Part shown: positions 51,892-56,016 of the stretch, one piece after another | Layout of the letters: each line of letters begins with the position of its first letter | Numbering within the stretch: position 1 is the stretch's first letter | Source of the DNA: JBFHDX01 sp041584475 | GTDB lineage: Bacteria; Pseudomonadota; Alphaproteobacteria; UBA8366; JADFVY01 | Reading direction: 5' to 3' | NCBI GenBank assembly: GCA_041584475.1 | Contig: JBFHDX010000010.1 | Span: 1 to 56,016 of the forward strand | DNA: 56,016 nucleotides | Made by a program: the position numbers and the translations under genes | The notes under the pieces: model-generated | What the model was told of the DNA's origin: nothing | Seen by the model: the letters and a program-made list of their open reading frames with translations, nothing else | Database searches by the model: none

Positions 51892-53292
51892 TCAGGTACC
51901 CGTTTGCTGGGTTTTGGCCGAATCATGAAGGCCGAGCAGCTTCAGCTTGCGGTGCAGGGCCGCCCGATCCATGCCGACGAAGTCGGCGGTGCGGCTGATA
52001 TTGCCGCCGAACCGGGTCAGATGGAATACCAGATATTCGCGCTCGAAGGTCTCGCGCGCCTCGCGCAGCGGCTGGCTGAGCACCCCGAGGGCACGATTCC
52101 AGCGGGTCGCGTCACCCTGTCCCTGCCCGATCGCCTGGGCCACCTGCTCCCCGTTGATTCGCGCTTCCCCCGTCCCGGCAGCCGTCAGCAGCAGCCGCTC
52201 GATCACATTGCTCAGCTCCCAGAGATTGCCCGGCCATTCGTAGGCCTCGAGCGCGGCGATGCCATCCGGCGCGATCGGGCGCGGCGTCCGGCCTTTTTCG
52301 CCGGCAACGCGCTGCATCAGGTGTGCCGCCAGCATCGCGATGTCCTTGCGCCTCGCGTGCAACGGCGGCATGTCGATCGGCACGACGTTGAGACGGTAAT
52401 ACAGCTCCTCGTGGAACAGGCCGTTGTCGACCGCCTCTCTCAAATTGCCGGTCGAGGTTGCAAGGATCCGGGCATCGGACTCGATCGTCTTACTGCCGCC
52501 GACGCGGCGAAACGTGCTGTCGTGCAGGAACGACACGACGCGCGCCTGCGCTTCCGGGGAGAGATCTCCGACCTCGTCGAGAACCAGTGTGCCGCCGTGC
52601 GCTTTCTCGAGCATGCCGATCTCACGCGGCTTGCCGGCTTGGGCTTCCTCGCCGAAGAGCAGGGCGTCCCTGGCACCGGGTTCCATCGTCGCGCAATTCA
52701 GCGTCTCGATGCGCCCCCGCGAACGCTGCGACAGGTGGTGGATCGTCGACGCCACGAGCGATTTGCCCGATCCTGGGGGGCCGCTGATCAGCACACGGCT
52801 GTCGGTCGGCGCCACCTTGTCGATCAGCTTGCGCAGCTGCGTGATGATCGGCGAGATACCGATGATTTCCTCGGTCAAGGGCGATGTTTTGCGCCGCAGC
52901 GCCTCGTTCTCCTCGCGCAGCCGCAGCTCGTGGACCGCCCGCTGCACGGTGTGGATCAGGACGTCCGCCTTGAACGGCTTGGTGATGAAGTCGTAGGCGC
53001 CCATCTTCGTCGCCTTGACAGCCATGTCGAAGGTCGCATGGCCGCTGATCATGACGACCTGCTGTTCGGGATAGTCGGCGCGGATGGTTGCAAGCGTCTC
53101 CAGCCCGTCCATCTCGCTGTTGCCCAACCAGACATCGAGAACGACGAGCGCCGGTTGCCGCCCGGCCATGAGTTCGAGGGCCTCGGTGCTGTTCGCGGCC
53201 TGGCTGGCGGCGAAGCCGATGTCCTCGAGGATGCCGGCGATCTGGGTGCGGATGTCCGCTTCGTCGTCGACGATCAGGATTTCACGAGCCAT
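51892..53292 (-). CDS. ntrX: NtrX, nitrogen-responsive response regulator
   Basis: A 466-residue NtrC-family regulator. The receiver domain has the phospho-Asp in ALVVLDVWLGNSEMDGLE and an early acidic cluster (LIVDDEADIRT). The AAA+ domain has Walker A GPPGSGKSLVAST and Walker B GGTLVLDEVGDLS. The GAFTGA loop of sigma-54 activators is not present (LLFGEEAQAGK), as is known for NtrX, so it may not activate sigma-54 directly. The C-terminal Fis-type helix-turn-helix is NISRTADFVGMDRAALHRKL. It overlaps the ntrY stop by 11 bp. Confidence 0.96.
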   Translation of the reverse strand: MAREILIVDDEADIRTQIAGILEDIGFAASQAANSTEALELMAGRQPALVVLDVWLGNSEMDGLETLATIRADYPEQQVVMISGHATFDMAVKATKMGAYDFITKPFKADVLIHTVQRAVHELRLREENEALRRKTSPLTEEIIGISPIITQLRKLIDKVAPTDSRVLISGPPGSGKSLVASTIHHLSQRSRGRIETLNCATMEPGARDALLFGEEAQAGKPREIGMLEKAHGGTLVLDEVGDLSPEAQARVVSFLHDSTFRRVGGSKTIESDARILATSTGNLREAVDNGLFHEELYYRLNVVPIDMPPLHARRKDIAMLAAHLMQRVAGEKGRTPRPIAPDGIAALEAYEWPGNLWELSNVIERLLLTAAGTGEARINGEQVAQAIGQGQGDATRWNRALGVLSQPLREARETFEREYLVFHLTRFGGNISRTADFVGMDRAALHRKLKLLGLHDSAKTQQTGT

Positions 53293-55546
53293 GCGCCGCC
53301 GGCTCCTGAGCGAGCTTCGCCGTCCGTTTCACCTTCTTCTTCGAGGCGTCACCGCGACGCAGCTGCAGCTTTATCAGCGCGCCGCTTTTCGGGGCGTCGT
53401 CCAGGATCAGGGCGCCGCCGTGGTCCTCCATGATCTTGCGCGCGATGGCCAGCCCGAGACCGGTGCCCTTCTGCCGTGTCGTCACGTAGGGCTCGGTCAG
53501 TCGGTCGCGGCCGTCCCTCGGCAGTCCGGGGCCGTTGTCCTCGACCTCGATCACCGTGCTGTCGTCGGTACCGATGAGGCGCACGACGATGCGCGGTTCG
53601 TGCTGGTTGCCGCCGTTGTGGCGTTCGATCGCCTCGACGGCGTTCTGCAGCAGGTTTGCTACCGCCTGCCCGATCTGGTGGCCGTCGCACCGGGCGTAGA
53701 GCGGCTCGTCGGGAAGCTCGGTGACGAACTCGATCTGCGGCTGCGCGTTGCGTTGCAGGAATACGGCCTGACGGCAGATCTCGGTTAGATTCTCGAGCCT
53801 CAGGACCGGCGCCGGCATGCGTGCGAAATTCGAGAACTCCTCGATCATGCGCCCGATGTCGTCGACCTGGCGGATGATCGTATCGGTGCAGATCTCGAAG
53901 GTTTCCGGGTCGCTCTCGATTTCACCGAGATATTTGCGCTTGAGCCGCTCGGCGGACAGCTGGATCGGCGTCAGCGGGTTGCGGATCTGGTGCGCGATAC
54001 GGCGCGCGACGTCCGCCCAGGCCCCCTTCCACTGCGCCGCCAGAAGCTCAGAAATATCATCAAATGTCACCACGAAGCCTATGATATCACCCTTTAATTC
54101 TTCAACGGCGACGACCACGAGAAGGGTCCTGATTTCGCCGTCCCTGGTGATCTTGATCTGGGCTTCGATGGGGGTTCCGCGGCGACGCTGCGCTTCCTTC
54201 ACCAGCCCGGCCATCTCCGGCACCACGTCGTCGAGCGTCTTGCCGAGCATGTCCTCGGCCTCGATACCCAGCAGACGGGCGGCGGACCGGTTCGGCAGAT
54301 CGATGCGGCCATCGCGGTCGATGCCGATGACGCCGGCGGAGACGCCGGAGAGTACGGTCTCCGTGAACTGTCGGCGCTCGTCGAGCTGCTCGTTGGCCTT
54401 CACCACCTGCTTGCGCTGACTGTCCAGCTGATCCGCCATGCGGTTGAAGGCTCGGCTCAGCGTACCGATTTCGTCATTTGGCGGCAGTTCGCGGACGCGC
54501 GCGGTGAGATCGCCCTCGCGAACCTTCTCGACGGCCGCGATGAGTTCGCTGATCGGGCGCGACAGACCGGTCGAGACGATGAGGCCGAGCCATACCGCGG
54601 CGGTGACGAGGAGCAGCGCGACCAGGAGAAAGATCAGCGTGAACGAGATCTGGATACCGGCGCTCTTCGCTTCGAGATTGTGGAATTCCTCTACGGCATC
54701 GCGCGTCCGCTCGGTATGTGCGAGCACCTTGGAGTCGACGAAGCGGCCGACATAGAGATAGGCGTCGAGGAAACTGTCGAGGCGCACCAAGGCGCGCACC
54801 CGGTCGTCGGTCTCGTTGACGAAGATCGGCACCTCGCCCGCCCGCGCGCTCTCGACGTAGGAACCCTCCAGCGGTTCGAATTCGAGCGCATAGGTCAGGC
54901 CCGAGCGGGCCAGCACCTTGCCCGTGCCGTCGAACACGATCGCCTCCGTCAGGCCGCGGATCTGCGCCTGCAGGTTCAGGGCCTGGTTCAGGAGGCGCGG
55001 ATTGGTCTCGAGCAGCGGCGCGTCCTGGTTGAGGTCCCGTGCCATGCGCAGGATGTCCGCGCGGATATTCTCCTGATGCTCCTCGAGATACCCCTGGGCG
55101 GCCGACCGCGCCTCTTCGAGGGTATTGGAGACCCGCTCGCTGAACCAGGACTGGATGCCGAAATCGAAGAACAGAACCGAGAACAACAGGATGATAATGG
55201 TCGGTGTCACCGCGACGAGACCGAACAGCATGCTCAGCCGGACGTGCAGGCGCGACCCGGCGGAGCCCTGCCGGCGCGCGGTCCACAGTTTCACGATGCG
55301 GCGCAGCACGACGGCGGCCAGCGCCAGCAACAGGATGCCGTCGATCTTGAGCAACAGCAGCACGTGCGAAGGCCTGCTGCCGAGCGGCCCGGCCTCGGTC
55401 AGCGTTACGTAGGTCGCGATCGCGAACGCGATCGCGAGAAGCGGCAGGGCAACCGTGAGGATCCGTTTGATCCGCAAACGGTTCCAGAGGGTGGCAAAGC
55501 GGTCCAGCCAGCGCTTGCGCGCACTGACGGCGTTGGTGGCGGTCAT
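53282..55546 (-). CDS. ntrY: NtrY, membrane sensor histidine kinase
   Basis: A 754-residue sensor paired with NtrX. The N-terminus has about four membrane spans with a periplasmic loop, followed by a HAMP domain, a PAS domain (VLSGVSAGVIGIDRDGRIDL), the HisKA box RRIAHQIRNPLTPIQLSAER (phospho-His in AHQIRNP), and an HATPase domain with LLQNAVEAIERH, VEDNGPGLP and GTGLGLAIARKIMEDHGG. A segment at 54045-54113, near the PAS/HisKA junction, uses AT-rich rare codons. Lies directly downstream of ntrC. Confidence 0.96.
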   Translation of the reverse strand: MTATNAVSARKRWLDRFATLWNRLRIKRILTVALPLLAIAFAIATYVTLTEAGPLGSRPSHVLLLLKIDGILLLALAAVVLRRIVKLWTARRQGSAGSRLHVRLSMLFGLVAVTPTIIILLFSVLFFDFGIQSWFSERVSNTLEEARSAAQGYLEEHQENIRADILRMARDLNQDAPLLETNPRLLNQALNLQAQIRGLTEAIVFDGTGKVLARSGLTYALEFEPLEGSYVESARAGEVPIFVNETDDRVRALVRLDSFLDAYLYVGRFVDSKVLAHTERTRDAVEEFHNLEAKSAGIQISFTLIFLLVALLLVTAAVWLGLIVSTGLSRPISELIAAVEKVREGDLTARVRELPPNDEIGTLSRAFNRMADQLDSQRKQVVKANEQLDERRQFTETVLSGVSAGVIGIDRDGRIDLPNRSAARLLGIEAEDMLGKTLDDVVPEMAGLVKEAQRRRGTPIEAQIKITRDGEIRTLLVVVAVEELKGDIIGFVVTFDDISELLAAQWKGAWADVARRIAHQIRNPLTPIQLSAERLKRKYLGEIESDPETFEICTDTIIRQVDDIGRMIEEFSNFARMPAPVLRLENLTEICRQAVFLQRNAQPQIEFVTELPDEPLYARCDGHQIGQAVANLLQNAVEAIERHNGGNQHEPRIVVRLIGTDDSTVIEVEDNGPGLPRDGRDRLTEPYVTTRQKGTGLGLAIARKIMEDHGGALILDDAPKSGALIKLQLRRGDASKKKVKRTAKLAQEPAAHGS
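54045..54113 (-). other. AT-rich rare-codon island in ntrY
   Basis: About 65 bp encoding EELKGDIIGFVVTFDDISEL with codons gaa, tta, ggt, ata, aca, ttt, gat, att and tct. Adjacent codons are GC-rich. It covers the end of the PAS domain just before the His-kinase helix. Confidence 0.6.
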
Positions 55547-55571
55547 GAAGGGCTCATTGAAATCCAGGCGC

Positions 55572-56016
55572 TCATTTTACGCTTCGTATCACTTCGATGT
55601 CCAACTCCCGGATCTTCTTGCGCAGCGTATTTCGATTGAGTCCAAGCAGTTGCGCCGCCTTGATCTGGTTGCCCCCGGTCGCGGACAGGCAGATTTCGAT
55701 CAGCGGCCGCTCGATCTCGCGCAGCACCCGGTCGTACAGTCCGGCCGCCGGCAGTTCGTTGTTATGGGCCGCGAAATAGGCCTTGAGGTGCTGTTCGACG
55801 ATGCCCGAGAGGCCTCCGCGCACATCGTTTCCGGACGATTCCAGCAAGTCCGGCGCCCCGTCCGCCAGTTCGGCCTCGATGACCTCGATGCCGATCTCCT
55901 CCTGCGAGTAAAGCGCGGCGAGCCGGCGTACCAGGTTTTCCAGCTCGCGGACATTGCCCGGCCAGCGATAGGATTGCAGGCGCGCCATCGCCGCCGGGTC
56001 GAGCCGTTTGGCAGGG
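55572..56016 (-). CDS. ntrC: NtrC, nitrogen regulation response regulator (5' part outside window)
   Basis: The C-terminal portion of NtrC. The open frame runs off the right edge of the window. It contains the end of the AAA+ domain (SYRWPGNVRELENLVRRLAA, the arginine-finger/WPGN region), a linker and the Fis-type helix-turn-helix LSATGGNQIKAAQLLGLNRN with recognition helix TLRKKIRELD. NtrC activates sigma-54 promoters for nitrogen assimilation. It lies 25 bp upstream of ntrY on the same strand. Only about 148 residues are visible. Confidence 0.95.
   Translation of the reverse strand, partial: PAKRLDPAAMARLQSYRWPGNVRELENLVRRLAALYSQEEIGIEVIEAELADGAPDLLESSGNDVRGGLSGIVEQHLKAYFAAHNNELPAAGLYDRVLREIERPLIEICLSATGGNQIKAAQLLGLNRNTLRKKIRELDIEVIRSVK

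Noticed and set aside
51892..53292. Loss of the GAFTGA motif in NtrX as an anomaly
   Set aside because: NtrX proteins of alphaproteobacteria are known to lack a canonical GAFTGA loop, so this is family-typical.

Overview
The window is chromosomal DNA of a high-G+C alphaproteobacterium, most likely from the Rhodospirillales. The main evidence is gene order. The right end carries ntrC-ntrY-ntrX-trkA-dat-HAD-hfq-hflX. The centre carries a murein transglycosylase-rlpA-D,D-carboxypeptidase-tmk-holB-metG-tatD-metallo-beta-lactamase run. The recG/sdhE-mfd and uvrA/ssb divergent pairs are also typical. Codon use is strongly GC-rich, except for a few short AT-rich islands noted below. No prophage, integrase, intact insertion sequence or CRISPR array was seen.

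Layout. 1-2376: two tandem class III adenylate cyclase paralogs, the first cut by the window edge. 2436-5941: divergent uvrA and ssb. 5973-12973: an arginine-related accessory locus with a 2-ketoarginine decarboxylase (AruI-like), an arginine:pyruvate transaminase (AruH-like), an amino-acid ABC permease and binding protein, and divergently a trimethylamine-dehydrogenase-family flavoprotein with an altered substrate pocket. 13132-18738: gyrA, coaD, a small-molecule kinase and a translationally coupled enolase paralog with changed active-site residues. 18739-22351: a REP-like hairpin element, an AT-rich island, a tetraheme cytochrome c, tRNA-Lys, a type III polyketide synthase with its isoprenylcysteine-methyltransferase-like partner, and a fluoroacetate-dehalogenase-type hydrolase. 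22438-29916: a DUF502 membrane protein, recG, sdhE, mfd and a DsbA-family oxidoreductase. 30009-34899: a degenerate PleD-like protein, a ribosome hibernation factor fused to a cold-shock domain, tRNA-Ser, a Sel1-repeat protein preceded by three perfect 25-bp tandem repeats, and an unknown membrane protein. 35234-43529: the cell-wall/replication operon. 43530-45481: two small putative DNA-binding proteins and mazG. 45496-48837: a beta-hydroxyacid dehydrogenase, an inositol-phosphatase-like enzyme, hflX and hfq. 48949-56016: HAD phosphatase, D-amino-acid aminotransferase, trkA, and the ntrX/ntrY/ntrC nitrogen-signalling genes, the last cut by the window edge.

Most of the window is conserved housekeeping. 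The parts most worth following up are: (i) a 16-bp perfect palindrome, TGGCGCCATGGCGCCA, present three times and always read in the frame Gly-Ala-Met-Ala-Pro; (ii) a 15-bp palindrome-containing word, TATCTACTAGTAGAC, present twice, once in the mazG/small-regulator divergent promoter and once inside the enolase paralog; (iii) AT-rich rare-codon islands inside uvrA, a D,D-carboxypeptidase gene, tatD and ntrY; (iv) a kinase-enolase pair and an arginine/flavoprotein locus that may define unassigned pathways; (v) a REP-like element family at gene 3' ends. Residue and base comparisons with reference proteins come from memory of those families, since no alignment could be run.
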